64,000 nt of DNA from Anaerolineaceae bacterium (GCA_002702705.1 PABH01000020.1:62001-126000); one strand, 5' to 3'; shown: positions 41,540 through 50,848, numbered from the stretch's first letter. Numbers and translations are program-made. Notes: generated by a model from the sequence alone, not told the origin.

Positions 41540-44236
41540 TTACATATTGTTTAGTTGCTCAGTTAGTTTGGCTGCGGTTTCTTCATACACAGCCAGTTTT
41601 TCACGTTCTTTTTCAACCAATGCTGCGGGTGCTTTTTGGGCGAAGGGTGAATTTAATAAACCAGTTAATCGTTGGATATGACTTTGGGCTTCACTTAATT
41701 CTTTTTCCAAACGGGCTTTTTCCGCTTCCTGATCGACTACATCTGCCAGCGATAGATAAACTTCCACGCCGGATACAACCAATGAAGTTAAATCCGCGGG
41801 TTTGTTATCCATGTTTTCGACAATTGTGAAATTGTCCGAATCAAGCCCGGCCAGTGCAGCGATGGAGGTTTGTTGATCTTGTATGATTGATAGGTTTTCT
41901 CCGGCAATGATGATGGCAGGAATTCGTTTACCGGGTTTTAATTTCTTTTCAGTTCGTACATTACGAATACCGCGCACTACATCCTGTACCAGGGTGAAAT
42001 CTTTAACCTTTTCATCTTCCCAGCCTTCCAGTTCTTGTGCTTCTGGCCAGGCTGCAATCATCAATGCATCTGCCCAACCTTCTTTTGGTGCTAACAAATC
42101 TGATTTTTCCTGACAGGTTTGTTTCAGGTGTCCCCATAAACTTTCAGTGATAAATGGGGTAAAGGGATGTAAAAGACGCAGACAAGTATCCAATACTTTA
42201 ACCAAAGTGGATGCCGTGTAATAAGCTCTGTCTCCACCTTCAGCAAGTTGGTTTTTGGCGATTTCAAGATACCAGGCAGCAAATTCTCCCCATAAAAATT
42301 CGTAAATATAACGACCTGCTTCCCCGTATTGATGATTCGTAAACAATCGCTCCACATCACGAATTAACTGATTCATTCTTGCCCATATCCATGAATCGGC
42401 TAAAGTCCACTGCGGTTCCGCCTTAGGGGCATGTGGGGCTCGTTCCAATGTCCCAATCACAAAACGGCCAGCATTCCAGACCTTATTGGCAAAATTACGG
42501 TTACTCTCCACTTTTTTGACAGATATATTCATATCGTTGCCTGGTGTTGAACCTACCAGGACCGTGAAACGTAATGCATCCGTACCCATTTCTTCCATGA
42601 CAACCAGCGGATCGATGACGTTTCCTTTGGTTTTGCTCATTTTCTGACCATCACCATCACGTATGAGGCCGTGTAAATACACGGTTTCAAAAGGTGCCTG
42701 GCCTGTGAACTCCAAACCAAACATAATCATACGAGCTACCCAGAAAAAGAGGATATCGTAACCCGTCTCCATCATGGTGGTGGGGTAGAAGTAATTAAGG
42801 TCAGGCGTATTTTCTGGCCAACCCAACGTAGAAAATGGCCATAATCCGGACGAAAACCAGGTATCCAGCACATCCGGATCCTGTTTTATATTTTTACTGC
42901 CGCAGTGTGAACATTCCGTTGGGTCTTCTCTTGCTACGGTTACCTGGTCACAATCCTGACAGTACCAGACCGGTATACGATGGCCCCACCATAACTGGCG
43001 GCTGATACACCAGTCTTGGATATTATCCAACCAGTTGTTATACACTTTTGAAAAACGATCCGGCACAATGGTTATTCGACCATCTCGAACTGCTTCCAGG
43101 CCGGCAGCAGCCAGCGGTTTCATTGTGATAAACCATTGGGTGGAAACCATCGGCTCGATGATTTCGCCACCGCGCTGGGAACGAGGTACGGTATGTGTGT
43201 AGGGCTGTTCTTTGATTACCAATCCGGCTTCTTTCATATCGGCCCATAATTTTTCTCGGCAGGCAAAACGTTCCATACCGGCATAGGGACCGCCGTGTTG
43301 GTTAATATGAGCATTGAGATCCATGATATTGATAAATTCAAGGTCATGGCGTTTCCCAATTTCATAATCATTCGGATCATGAGCCGGAGTGATTTTTAAC
43401 GCTGCTGTACCAAATTCACGGTCTACGTATTCATCAGCGATGACCGGTATTTCACGGTTAAGGATTGGCACAAGGACCATTTTACCAATGAATTTTTGGT
43501 ATCGTTCATCTTCCGGGTGGACAGCCACGGCGGTATCACCCAAAATCGTTTCGGGGCGGGTGGTCGCAACGGGAATAAATTCATCGGGATTTTCAGCGAG
43601 TCTGTATTTGAAATAATATAAAAATCCGGGTTCTTCAACGTATTCCACTTCAAGATCAGAAACGGCTGTTTTTAAACCAGGGGACCAATTGATCATTCTT
43701 GGACCGCGGTAAATCAAGCCTTTTTCGTATAGCCGAACGAAAGCTTCCCGAACCGCTTCAGAGAGCCCTTCATCCAGCGTAAAACGTTCGCGATCCCAGT
43801 CACAGGAGGCACCCAAACGTCGAATCTGGCGTGTGATTTTGCTGCCGTATTCTTCTTTCCAGGCCCAAACTTCTTTTTCAAATGCCTCACGACCCAATTC
43901 TTCTCTGGATCGCCCCTGATCAACCAGCATTTTTTCCACCTGGAGTTGGGTGGCAATACCCGCATGGTCAGAACCTGGCACCCAGAGCGTGGGATACCCT
44001 TTCATGCGGTGATAACGGATCATAAGATCCTCCATCGCTACAAACATGGCGTGTCCGAGATGTAAACCACCGGTTACGTTTGGTGGGGGAATTGAAATGA
44101 CATAGGGTTTTTTGGAAGGATCAAATCCTGGTTGGTTTGGGTCATTGGTAGGTTTAAAATATCCCTTTTTTTCCCACCATTCATACATTTCTTGTTCAAT
44201 TGCTGAAAAATCATAAGTTTTTGGCAGTTCCGTCAT
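41540..44236 (-). CDS. valS: valyl-tRNA synthetase
   Basis: 898 residues. Class I synthetase motifs: PPPNVTGGLHLGHAM (HIGH variant) near residue 35 and KMSKTKGNV near residue 525. The CP1 editing domain contains TTRPETILGD. Anticodon-binding helical domain and a C-terminal coiled-coil arm (LEKELSEAQSHIQRL...KLAVYEETAAKLTEQL; core ARLEKELSEA) identify ValRS rather than IleRS. ATG 44236 follows GGAGGATTTT; an ATG four codons earlier overlaps the ribosome binding site. Regulated by the T-box leader upstream. Confidence 0.97.
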   Translation of the reverse strand: MTELPKTYDFSAIEQEMYEWWEKKGYFKPTNDPNQPGFDPSKKPYVISIPPPNVTGGLHLGHAMFVAMEDLMIRYHRMKGYPTLWVPGSDHAGIATQLQVEKMLVDQGRSREELGREAFEKEVWAWKEEYGSKITRQIRRLGASCDWDRERFTLDEGLSEAVREAFVRLYEKGLIYRGPRMINWSPGLKTAVSDLEVEYVEEPGFLYYFKYRLAENPDEFIPVATTRPETILGDTAVAVHPEDERYQKFIGKMVLVPILNREIPVIADEYVDREFGTAALKITPAHDPNDYEIGKRHDLEFINIMDLNAHINQHGGPYAGMERFACREKLWADMKEAGLVIKEQPYTHTVPRSQRGGEIIEPMVSTQWFITMKPLAAAGLEAVRDGRITIVPDRFSKVYNNWLDNIQDWCISRQLWWGHRIPVWYCQDCDQVTVAREDPTECSHCGSKNIKQDPDVLDTWFSSGLWPFSTLGWPENTPDLNYFYPTTMMETGYDILFFWVARMIMFGLEFTGQAPFETVYLHGLIRDGDGQKMSKTKGNVIDPLVVMEEMGTDALRFTVLVGSTPGNDMNISVKKVESNRNFANKVWNAGRFVIGTLERAPHAPKAEPQWTLADSWIWARMNQLIRDVERLFTNHQYGEAGRYIYEFLWGEFAAWYLEIAKNQLAEGGDRAYYTASTLVKVLDTCLRLLHPFTPFITESLWGHLKQTCQEKSDLLAPKEGWADALMIAAWPEAQELEGWEDEKVKDFTLVQDVVRGIRNVRTEKKLKPGKRIPAIIIAGENLSIIQDQQTSIAALAGLDSDNFTIVENMDNKPADLTSLVVSGVEVYLSLADVVDQEAEKARLEKELSEAQSHIQRLTGLLNSPFAQKAPAALVEKEREKLAVYEETAAKLTEQLNNM

Positions 44237-44265
44237 AAAATCCTCCATTTGGATGTAAATATTAC

Positions 44266-44324
44266 AAAAAATAAAAAACACGCTGTCCTCTTCTTGAGAA
44301 TATTTTCTCTTGAGGACGAAAGCG
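44266..44324 (-). terminator. T-box leader terminator before valS
   Basis: On the minus strand, CGCT plus GTCCTC (44324-44321, 44317-44312) pair with GAGGAC plus AGCG (44290-44281), followed by a T-rich run at 44280-44266. A small AGAGAA...TTCTC hairpin lies in the loop. Antitermination would pair the T-box sequence with upstream bases instead. Confidence 0.8.
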
Positions 44325-44545
44325 TGCTCTTCCGCGGTACCACCTCAGTTCACCCATTGGGGTGCACTTATTCCTGAATGATGTCAGGTACAGCTCTAAC
44401 GGGCTGCGAACGTGCCGTTCTACTGATCGAATTGATGTTCTTCGGCATCCATTACTTTACGACTTCTGTGCTGCTTTTTCCGGAGAGGCTCTCAACCAAG
44501 ACCTCTTTCTCTGTCGGAAGCGAAACACATACTGCTTAAAGCGGA
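44266..44545 (-). promoter_or_regulatory. T-box leader RNA of valS
   Basis: The hallmark T-box sequence GAGGTGGTACCGCGG is at 44346-44332 on the minus strand. Upstream lies a stem I region with the conserved GAGAGCC and GACAGAGAAAGAGG segments, and a plausible specifier GUC (44463-44461, in AGAAGTCGTAAAG) for valine. A terminator hairpin lies between the T-box and valS. TATAAT near 44552-44547 with TTTATA 16 nt upstream is a plausible promoter. Uncharged tRNA-Val should stabilise the antiterminator and raise valS expression. The rest of the gap 44546-44612 shows nothing else. Confidence 0.9.
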
Positions 44546-44612
44546 TTATATTTTTCTTGTTCAGATTATAAAGGGATTTGGGACGGTCGTCAATTGTTAT
44601 TAAACCGATACA

Positions 44613-44999
44613 TTAAAACATGGAGTTATTATTCGCAGATGTTTTGGGAACAATTTGAAGAACATCCCAATGTTCAACAATCTTGCCGTTTTCATCGAAT
44701 CGAAAGATGTCAATCCCAGCATAATCGTTATCACCAGGCCAGGTTTGGTGGCAGTGCAAAACAACCAAATTTTCCTCAGCAACTGCACGAATAAATTTCA
44801 CCTTTTTGCCTGGAAATTCTTCCGCCATCCGAATGAAATATTCGATAAATGCCTCTTTGCCATCCGCGACATCTGGGTTATGTTGGATATACACATCACC
44901 TACGTATTTTTCAACAGCCTCTCGTGGTTTACATTCATTAAACATCAAGTCATAAAAGGCTTTTGCGTTATTTTTATTTTGTTCTAATTTTTTATTCAT
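44613..44999 (-). CDS. SnoaL-like (NTF2 superfamily) protein
   Basis: 128 residues from ATG 44999. Pattern of the SnoaL-like polyketide-cyclase fold: an N-terminal helix with [21 protein letters not shown], the [11 protein letters not shown] loop, [12 protein letters not shown], and the final strands [22 protein letters not shown]..GKIxEHWDVLQ is the family signature. These are small, often uncharacterised enzymes or binding proteins. It is 21 nt downstream of the DUF4256 gene on the same strand. Confidence 0.85.
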   Translation of the reverse strand: MNKKLEQNKNNAKAFYDLMFNECKPREAVEKYVGDVYIQHNPDVADGKEAFIEYFIRMAEEFPGKKVKFIRAVAEENLVVLHCHQTWPGDNDYAGIDIFRFDENGKIVEHWDVLQIVPKTSANNNSMF

Positions 45000-45020
45000 A
45001 TTTATCAACCTGCGAGAAAT

Positions 45021-45578
45021 TTAGACTCTAAGTGAACCACGGAACCCTCGAGCGGCGTAATAGGACTCAGCGCCATTGTGATAAATAAAGATACGACCAA
45101 AACGCCGGTCTCCAAAAATGGCACCACCGAGTTTTCGCACATCATCAGGTGTTTTTAACCAGCTTGATGTTTTTTGATCAAAGGCACCCAGGTTTTGCAG
45201 GGAATGGTATTCTTCCTCTGTTAAAAGATCAATTCCCATTTCATTTGCCAAATCCACCGCAGTGTTTTTTGGTTTGGCTGATTTTCTTTTTTCCAAAGCT
45301 TCGCGGTCGTAACAAAGACTCCTTCGTCCGTCAGGACTTTCCGCTGAGCAATCAAAAAATACTATTTTATCTTTATCCAAACCTACTACGTCAGGTTCGC
45401 CACCAGTTCTTTCCATTTCATACAGCGACACTAATTTTTGAGGATTGGCCTCTAATTTTGCCTGTACATCATCCCATTTTAGGTTTTGGTGGCGGTTCAT
45501 ATTTTTCTCAAAACGATTTTTTAATGAGGAGAGAAGCTCTTCTCGATTTGTTGATTGTAAGTCATTTTTTGTTTTCAT
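45021..45578 (-). CDS. DUF4256 family protein
   Basis: 185 residues from ATG 45578, preceded by AAGGGA. The C-terminal half has the family's very conserved stretch: WLKTPDDVRKLGGAIFGDRR, GRIFIYHNGAESYYAARG and FRGSLRV at the end. The middle has YEMERTGGEPDVV and FFDCSAESPDGRRSLCYDR. I know no function for DUF4256. It is followed by a SnoaL-like gene and has no obvious pathway neighbour. Confidence 0.85.
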   Translation of the reverse strand: MKTKNDLQSTNREELLSSLKNRFEKNMNRHQNLKWDDVQAKLEANPQKLVSLYEMERTGGEPDVVGLDKDKIVFFDCSAESPDGRRSLCYDREALEKRKSAKPKNTAVDLANEMGIDLLTEEEYHSLQNLGAFDQKTSSWLKTPDDVRKLGGAIFGDRRFGRIFIYHNGAESYYAARGFRGSLRV

Positions 45579-45763
45579 ATCCAACGTCCCTTTTTTGATT
45601 ATTATAAAAATCTGTCTTTTTTCGTATCTTGTAATCTGTATTGAATCATAATTGGTAGAGAAAAGATGATAATTATTGTGGATTTATTTTAGTACGCACC
45701 TCTCTCGTTCCAAAATATTTGTGATAGGATTGTTATGGACACCGTGGGAAATTAGCCTTTATA

Positions 45764-46888
45764 ATGAAAAAGATGAAGAAATTTTACGTGCTGCATGGAT
45801 TGATTTTGTCCATTCTTATTTTGGTGAATGGTTGTACCAGTAATGGGGTGCAAAATGAGCCTCTTGTAACCGAAGTGGCTGCTGATCCGGGGATGCCATA
45901 TCTCACCGAGGATGGTTATTTGAAACCTTGCGATCTCATTTCCGTGTCAGAATGGCAAGCTTTCTTTGAAGAGGCCCCATTGTTTATTGAGGAAATGGAT
46001 GGCGGCTGCCGAATCAGTAATCAATGGGAAACACGTTCCATTTTTATTGGTCTTTATTCACCTGAAAAGGCGTTACAGACAATGCGTTGGTTTACCCAAT
46101 CTTTGGAAACAGAATCAAATGACCCCGAATTTTTATTTCAATTACGAGAGGTGTTAACAAATCAAACCGATCAGAACATAAGGGGATTAATTGATGAGCG
46201 GATAAGATTATACGAAGCGTTATTATATCGGTCAGAACGAATTTTTGTGATCGGTGATTATGCGATTTGGTTTTCTTATCATGAATCATCCACCAATATA
46301 TTAGAGATTTTAGAAGGGGAAACCTATATTCGGATAACGCTTGCCGGTTTTTATCCCGTAGAAGCAAGGAATTTGGCGTTAGACATTGGAAATACGATCA
46401 TTGAGAGAGCCCCTTTGGATTTTGAGAATTTATTTAATTTTAATTCAACCCTTTCGTTAACTGAAGAACAATCACCTACATTGGAGACCGGTTCACCTGA
46501 ATTGGGCTTTATTTCCGCAAATCCTGAAGAAATATTTTATGGATCCTTATGTGGGGGAGAATCTGCCAATATTGAAGTTGAATTGAATAATGATGGCCTT
46601 GTGAACAATGTCGTAATGGTTTATCGCTTGACAAGCCAGGTGGAGATAAACCCAAACTGGACCACTGTATTTATGATACCTGATGAAACTGGTGGGTGGG
46701 TAAAATCTCTGAATGCGGAAATTGATTTTTCATCCTATACTTTAACTGATGAGGCCGTCGTGGAAGTGAGTATTGGTGTATTGTATGGTGTCGATCGTGT
46801 TTATAATTCACCGATTTATCGAATTTTACAAGTTAATCAATGTGAAGCTCAATCCCCAGATACTATAACAGAAACACCAAACCCTTAA
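45764..46888 (+). CDS. predicted lipoprotein of unknown function
   Basis: 374 residues. Lipoprotein signal: LSILILVNGCTS, lipidated Cys at about residue 24. After a short spacer comes KPCDLISVSEWQAFFEEAP, with a Cys-containing loop and MDGGCRISNQW, like DUF3558-type lipoproteins. A second, C-terminal beta-rich region (about 255-360) has YGSLCGGESANIEVELN and repeated strand patterns. A second in-frame ATG at 45773 is the better start if transcription begins there: TATAAT (45760-45765) overlaps the first ATG, and TGGACA lies 18 nt upstream. Function unknown; no partner gene. Confidence 0.7.
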   Translation: MKKMKKFYVLHGLILSILILVNGCTSNGVQNEPLVTEVAADPGMPYLTEDGYLKPCDLISVSEWQAFFEEAPLFIEEMDGGCRISNQWETRSIFIGLYSPEKALQTMRWFTQSLETESNDPEFLFQLREVLTNQTDQNIRGLIDERIRLYEALLYRSERIFVIGDYAIWFSYHESSTNILEILEGETYIRITLAGFYPVEARNLALDIGNTIIERAPLDFENLFNFNSTLSLTEEQSPTLETGSPELGFISANPEEIFYGSLCGGESANIEVELNNDGLVNNVVMVYRLTSQVEINPNWTTVFMIPDETGGWVKSLNAEIDFSSYTLTDEAVVEVSIGVLYGVDRVYNSPIYRILQVNQCEAQSPDTITETPNP

Positions 46889-47149
46889 AATAAAAAAGAG
46901 CCTACAAAGTTTACCAAGCGCACGAAGAAAATGCAGCCATTTATTTAGCGACAAACCAGCGTTTCCATGATTCTGGACAGAATTCTTCCACGTATTAAAA
47001 AAATTGGTTCGATATTTTAACAATGGAACAAAAAAACAAAACAGCCTTCAGATCAAAGCCGAAGACTGTTTTAATTGTTTTTTCCTAATATGTTTTCAGC
47101 AGAAGTAAAAAAGTTTTACTTCTTGGTTCCTTATATAAAATCAAGCTTA
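46889..47149. other. intergenic region with two hairpins
   Basis: No gene. It starts with a degenerate repeat (CCAAGCGCACGAAGAAA near 46915-46930) seen after two other genes in the window. A terminator sits at 47038-47072, and a perfect AT-rich hairpin AGAAGTAAAA-AAG-TTTTACTTCT lies at 47101-47123 directly before the aldo/keto reductase stop. Confidence 0.5.
47038..47072. terminator. bidirectional terminator downstream of the aldo/keto reductase gene
   Basis: AAAACAGCCTTC (47038-47049) pairs with GAAGACTGTTTT (47061-47072) with one mismatch. T-rich flanks lie on both sides, so it can serve the minus-strand gene pair at 47150-49464 and the lipoprotein gene. Confidence 0.72.
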
Positions 47150-48121
47150 TTAAACTTCTCTTAAGGTGTCCAACGGCCCCAAGATGACTTCAATTTGATC
47201 GAGAATATCTTCAGTCAATTTTTCCTGTGCTTCTGCCGCAATCAGATTTTCGTCCAATTGTTCCAGGCGGGTTGCGCCGGTAATTACGGATGAAACTTCT
47301 TTGCGCCGTAATAACCAGGCGATTGCCATTTGGGCAGTGGTGATATCCAATTCATTGGCGATAGCGGTTAATTCTCGTACTTTGTCAATTCGTTCAGGCG
47401 TGATTTTATCCCGAATCCAATTCATGTTATCCAATGAGGCTCGTGAACCTTCCGGGATGCCTTCATTGTATTTACCGGTCAAAACGCCAAAATAAAGCGG
47501 TGACCAGGTAGTTAACCCGATGCCAAATTCTTTACAAACGGGTGCTAATTGTTCTTCCACCCGCAGTCGATGGAACATATTGTATTGTGGTTGTTCCACT
47601 ACAGGTGCTATCAAATTTAATTGTTTTGCAACCCCTACGGCTTGGGTGATTTTTGCAGGTTCCCATTCTGAAGTACCCCAGTAGAGGATCTTACCCTGTT
47701 GGATAAAGGCATTCATGGTGAAAACAACTTCCTCAATGGGCGTATCCGGATCATAACGGTGACAATAATAGATATCTAAGTAATCCGTATCCATCCGTTT
47801 TAAGGATGCATGCAGAGATTCTGTCATGTGTTTCCGGGATAATCCACGACCATTTGGTCCGGGCATGGTTGGCCAGAACACTTTACTGGAGAGTACTAAA
47901 GCTGTTCGGGGTAAATCCTTAATTGATTTTCCCATTACTGTTTCTGCTTCACCATTGGCATAGGCATCTGAATTGTCAAAAAAATTAATCCCTTGATCGT
48001 AAGCAGCGTGTAATAAATCGGATGATACTTTTTCGTCTATTTGGTTGCCCATCGTAATCCAGGCACCTAAAGCAATTTCACTCACTTTTAGGCCGGATTG
48101 TCCTAATCTTCGATAATGCAT
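47150..48121 (-). CDS. aldo/keto reductase (YghZ / K+ channel beta subunit type)
   Basis: 323 residues from ATG 48121, with AGGAGGAAG upstream; its first base is the last base of the KamA stop (TAATG). The catalytic tetrad is visible: Asp and Tyr in FFDNSDAYANGEAE, Lys in VLSSKVFWP, His in YYCHRYDPDTP. GTSEWEPAKI, EQPQYNMFHR and ITGATRLEQLDENL complete the NADPH-binding barrel. Sequence features match the channel-beta-subunit/YghZ group, which reduces methylglyoxal or similar aldehydes. The coupling to KamA suggests a related or shared regulation but not a known joint pathway. Confidence 0.9.
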   Translation of the reverse strand: MHYRRLGQSGLKVSEIALGAWITMGNQIDEKVSSDLLHAAYDQGINFFDNSDAYANGEAETVMGKSIKDLPRTALVLSSKVFWPTMPGPNGRGLSRKHMTESLHASLKRMDTDYLDIYYCHRYDPDTPIEEVVFTMNAFIQQGKILYWGTSEWEPAKITQAVGVAKQLNLIAPVVEQPQYNMFHRLRVEEQLAPVCKEFGIGLTTWSPLYFGVLTGKYNEGIPEGSRASLDNMNWIRDKITPERIDKVRELTAIANELDITTAQMAIAWLLRRKEVSSVITGATRLEQLDENLIAAEAQEKLTEDILDQIEVILGPLDTLREV

Positions 48122-49464
48122 TATTCTTCCTCCTTTTGTGGAGCCCCGATGCCGCGGGGTTTCCATTTTTCTGTATCAGCACGCAGACGGTGCTGTCCAC
48201 CGCCGCGGTTATGTAATTCTTCAAAACCTTCCGGTTTGATGAACATTTCTTCTCCATCCAATAACCCAAATACACCGGATTGCCCTGGCTCCATGCGTTT
48301 GGTCGAACAATATTCGCAGGTCTTTGGATCATGTGGTTCATAACGAAGTGGCTCTTCGTATGTAGTGATATATCCTTCATAATTTCTTAAGATAACCTTA
48401 TGATCAGAAGCACTGATCATGTAATTCGGCATAACGGGGATTTTTCCGCCACCTCCAGGAGCATCCACAACAAAGGTAGGAACGGCATAACCGGAGGTAT
48501 GTCCGCGCAATCCTTCGATAATTTCGATTCCTTTAGCAACCGGTGTTCGAAAATGACCGGCTCCTTCCACCAAATCACATTGATAAAGATAGTAAGGACG
48601 CACCCGTATGCGAACCAAATCTTGGACTAATTTACGCTGGATATGAACACAATCATTCACACCCGCCAACAATACGGACTGGTTTCCTAACGGAATACCC
48701 GCTTTTGTAAGTTTATCGCAGGCATCAGCTAATTCCTGGGTAATCTCGTTGGGGTGGTTAACATGGATGTTTAACCATAACGGATGGAATTGAGATAACA
48801 TATCGCATAACTCATCGGTAACACGCTGCGGCATAAAAACCGGAACACGTGACCCAATTCGTATGATCTCAATATGAGGAATTTCGTATAGAGAGCGCAG
48901 TAATTTTTCTAGTAATTTTGGTGCCAGGGTGAGCGGATCACCACCGGAAAGCAAAACATCCCGCACCTGTGGCGTGTTGCGAAGATATTCTAACTGCAAT
49001 TCAAAGTCTGCTGTGGAAAACTGCTCTGAAGGATCGCCAACGATACGAGAGCGAGTGCAGTAGCGGCAGTATGATGCGCATTGGGTGGTGACCAGCATTA
49101 ATACCCGATCCGGATAACGATGTACCAAACCAGGCACAGGTGAATGACGGTCTTCTGCCAATGAATCTTCCATCATACCGGTAAAAGGATTAATTTCACC
49201 GGCTGTGGGAATGACCTGTAAACGGATGGGGTCATTCGGATCGTTGGGATCGATCAGCGAAGCATAATAGGGGGTAATATCAACCCGAAATAAACCATCG
49301 GTACTGAGGGCTTCTTTTTCGGAATCGGTTAATGGTAATACTTGTTCAAAATCTTGCACACTATTTAATCGATGACTTAACTGCCACCGCCAATTATTCC
49401 ACTGTTCATCCGGAATATCCTTATAGATGGGCGCACGAACGGATTTAAAATTAAATTTTGACAT
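48121..49464 (-). CDS. KamA family radical SAM aminomutase
   Basis: 447 residues. Radical SAM cluster motif CxxxCxxC at Cys129, Cys133 and Cys136 (CASYCRYC). SGGDPLTL, RIGSRVPVFMPQRV and DAPGGGGKIPVMPNY (PLP lysine) match lysine 2,3-aminomutase. The C-terminal tail has CEYCSTKR (a putative zinc-binding pair) and DGEEMFIKPEGFEELHNRGG. It interconverts L-lysine and beta-lysine (or a related amino acid). ATG 49464 follows AAGGAGA. A promoter TTGATC-16-TACAAT lies 130-155 nt upstream on this strand. Confidence 0.9.
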   Translation of the reverse strand: MSKFNFKSVRAPIYKDIPDEQWNNWRWQLSHRLNSVQDFEQVLPLTDSEKEALSTDGLFRVDITPYYASLIDPNDPNDPIRLQVIPTAGEINPFTGMMEDSLAEDRHSPVPGLVHRYPDRVLMLVTTQCASYCRYCTRSRIVGDPSEQFSTADFELQLEYLRNTPQVRDVLLSGGDPLTLAPKLLEKLLRSLYEIPHIEIIRIGSRVPVFMPQRVTDELCDMLSQFHPLWLNIHVNHPNEITQELADACDKLTKAGIPLGNQSVLLAGVNDCVHIQRKLVQDLVRIRVRPYYLYQCDLVEGAGHFRTPVAKGIEIIEGLRGHTSGYAVPTFVVDAPGGGGKIPVMPNYMISASDHKVILRNYEGYITTYEEPLRYEPHDPKTCEYCSTKRMEPGQSGVFGLLDGEEMFIKPEGFEELHNRGGGQHRLRADTEKWKPRGIGAPQKEEE

Positions 49465-49691
49465 CTGACATCTCCTTATCGTTTCGGTTTGAGTTTAAAA
49501 GGAATGAATTTTGCAATGGTAACGGTGGGTCATGGTCTGTTCTAAAAAAAACCACCTTTAGAAGGGTTTTATCTTTTTTAATCATATCTATATTGTATAA
49601 AGAAAAAAACCAGGATCAAATGTGACATATATCCTATTTATACAGTTTATTAACCCTTTATCAGAAATGTGTAAGAATGCCAAAAAATTGC
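49465..49691. promoter_or_regulatory. kamA leader region
   Basis: On the minus strand, TTGATC (49619-49614) and TACAAT (49597-49592) are 16 nt apart, giving transcription from about 49585. The leader has a weak hairpin AAAAC...GTTTT / CCTT...AAGG (about 49551-49569) followed by an eight-T run (49550-49543), a possible attenuator 80 nt before the KamA start. The remaining part of this 313-base gap is the hrcA promoter. Confidence 0.45.
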
Positions 49692-49720
49692 TTGACGATG
49701 ATTTTTTGACATGGTATTAT
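49692..49720 (+). promoter_or_regulatory. promoter of the hrcA-dnaK operon
   Basis: TTGACG (49692-49697), 17-nt spacer, TATTAT (49715-49720). Transcription would start near 49727, just upstream of the CIRCE element. Confidence 0.8.
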
Positions 49721-49734
49721 CAATTCCATGTTAT

Positions 49735-49761
49735 TTAGCACTCTAATGAAGAGAGTGCTAA
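49735..49761 (+). promoter_or_regulatory. CIRCE operator (HrcA binding site)
   Basis: TTAGCACTC, nine bases, GAGTGCTAA: an exact CIRCE element. It lies between the transcription start and the hrcA start codon, the classical position for HrcA repression that is relieved on heat shock. Confidence 0.97.
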
Positions 49762-49777
49762 GAAAACCGGAAAACCT

Positions 49778-50848
49778 ATGGAAGAATTATCTGCCCGACA
49801 GAAAGTAATATTAACCCTAGTGACGCATGAACACATTAAAACTGCTGCTCCGATCGGTTCCAGATCACTGGTGGAGCGTTTTAACTTAAAAATGAGTTCT
49901 GCAACCATCCGTAATGAGATGGCAGCATTAACAGAAAAGGGTTATTTGCGACAGCCGCATACATCCGCCGGACGTGTTCCGACAGAAAGCGGTTACCGAT
50001 TTTTTGTTGGGCGATTGGTAAATGAAACCGAAATCCCTGAACCGACCAAACGAAAAATAACCCACCAATTTTTCCAAATGCGGAATGAAGTTGAACAATG
50101 GATGCGTTTGGCAGCCTCCGTGTTGGCAGATCAATCCAAAGCAGCCTCAATGATTACTGCACCGCATTTAACAAAGGCACAATTAAAACATGTTGAGTTT
50201 ATTTCAACCTCTGGAAAACAAGTATTGATGGTTTTGGTTTTGGTGGGTGGTGAAATTCGTCAGCGGTTGCAATCGCTGACTGAGCCTGTCAGCCAACAGG
50301 TTTTATCGAATGTTGCGAATCATTTGTCAAATTTGTTTTACGGTTTTACTGTAGAAAAAATTGCAACGAACCGATCCCGCTTATCTTCCGAATTGGAACG
50401 AACCTTACTATCTTGGGTATCTGAAGAAATGGGCCAGGTCGAAACATTTGGTTCCGGAGAATTGTTTTTGGATGGAATCACCAATGTTTTGGCAGAACCA
50501 GAGTTTAATGACAGTGGTGAAGCTCGCAAGGCATTAAGAGTATTGGAAGAACGCACATTATTAAATGAATTGTTTTCAAATACAGTTTTAAATATTGATG
50601 AAGGTTCAGTGCAAGTTTTAATTGGCGGAGAAAATGAATGGGATGACCTAAGCCAATGTTCCATCGTATTGTCAAAATACGGAGCCCCTGGTGTGGCATA
50701 TGGCACGGTGGGTGTTTTGGGTCCGATTCGGATGGCCTATGGACAGACAATTTCCGCTGTACGTTTTATGTCAGGTTTACTCAGTGATATGGTTTCTCAA
50801 TCACTGTTTGAAGATCAAATCGTCTCATCACAAGAGGTGGAATCATGA
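49778..50848 (+). CDS. hrcA: heat-inducible transcription repressor HrcA
   Basis: 356 residues. N-terminal winged helix (about 1-75): LSARQKVILTLVTHEHIKTAAPIGSRSLVERF (core GSRSLVERF), SSATIRNEMAALTEKGYL, QPHTSAGRVPTESGYRFFV. The GAF-like middle and dimerisation domain follow, and the C-terminal signature GTVGVLGPIRMAYGQTISAV is intact. It represses this operon through the adjacent CIRCE site, with GroE-type chaperones feeding back on its activity. It overlaps grpE by 4 nt. Confidence 0.97.
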   Translation: MEELSARQKVILTLVTHEHIKTAAPIGSRSLVERFNLKMSSATIRNEMAALTEKGYLRQPHTSAGRVPTESGYRFFVGRLVNETEIPEPTKRKITHQFFQMRNEVEQWMRLAASVLADQSKAASMITAPHLTKAQLKHVEFISTSGKQVLMVLVLVGGEIRQRLQSLTEPVSQQVLSNVANHLSNLFYGFTVEKIATNRSRLSSELERTLLSWVSEEMGQVETFGSGELFLDGITNVLAEPEFNDSGEARKALRVLEERTLLNELFSNTVLNIDEGSVQVLIGGENEWDDLSQCSIVLSKYGAPGVAYGTVGVLGPIRMAYGQTISAVRFMSGLLSDMVSQSLFEDQIVSSQEVES

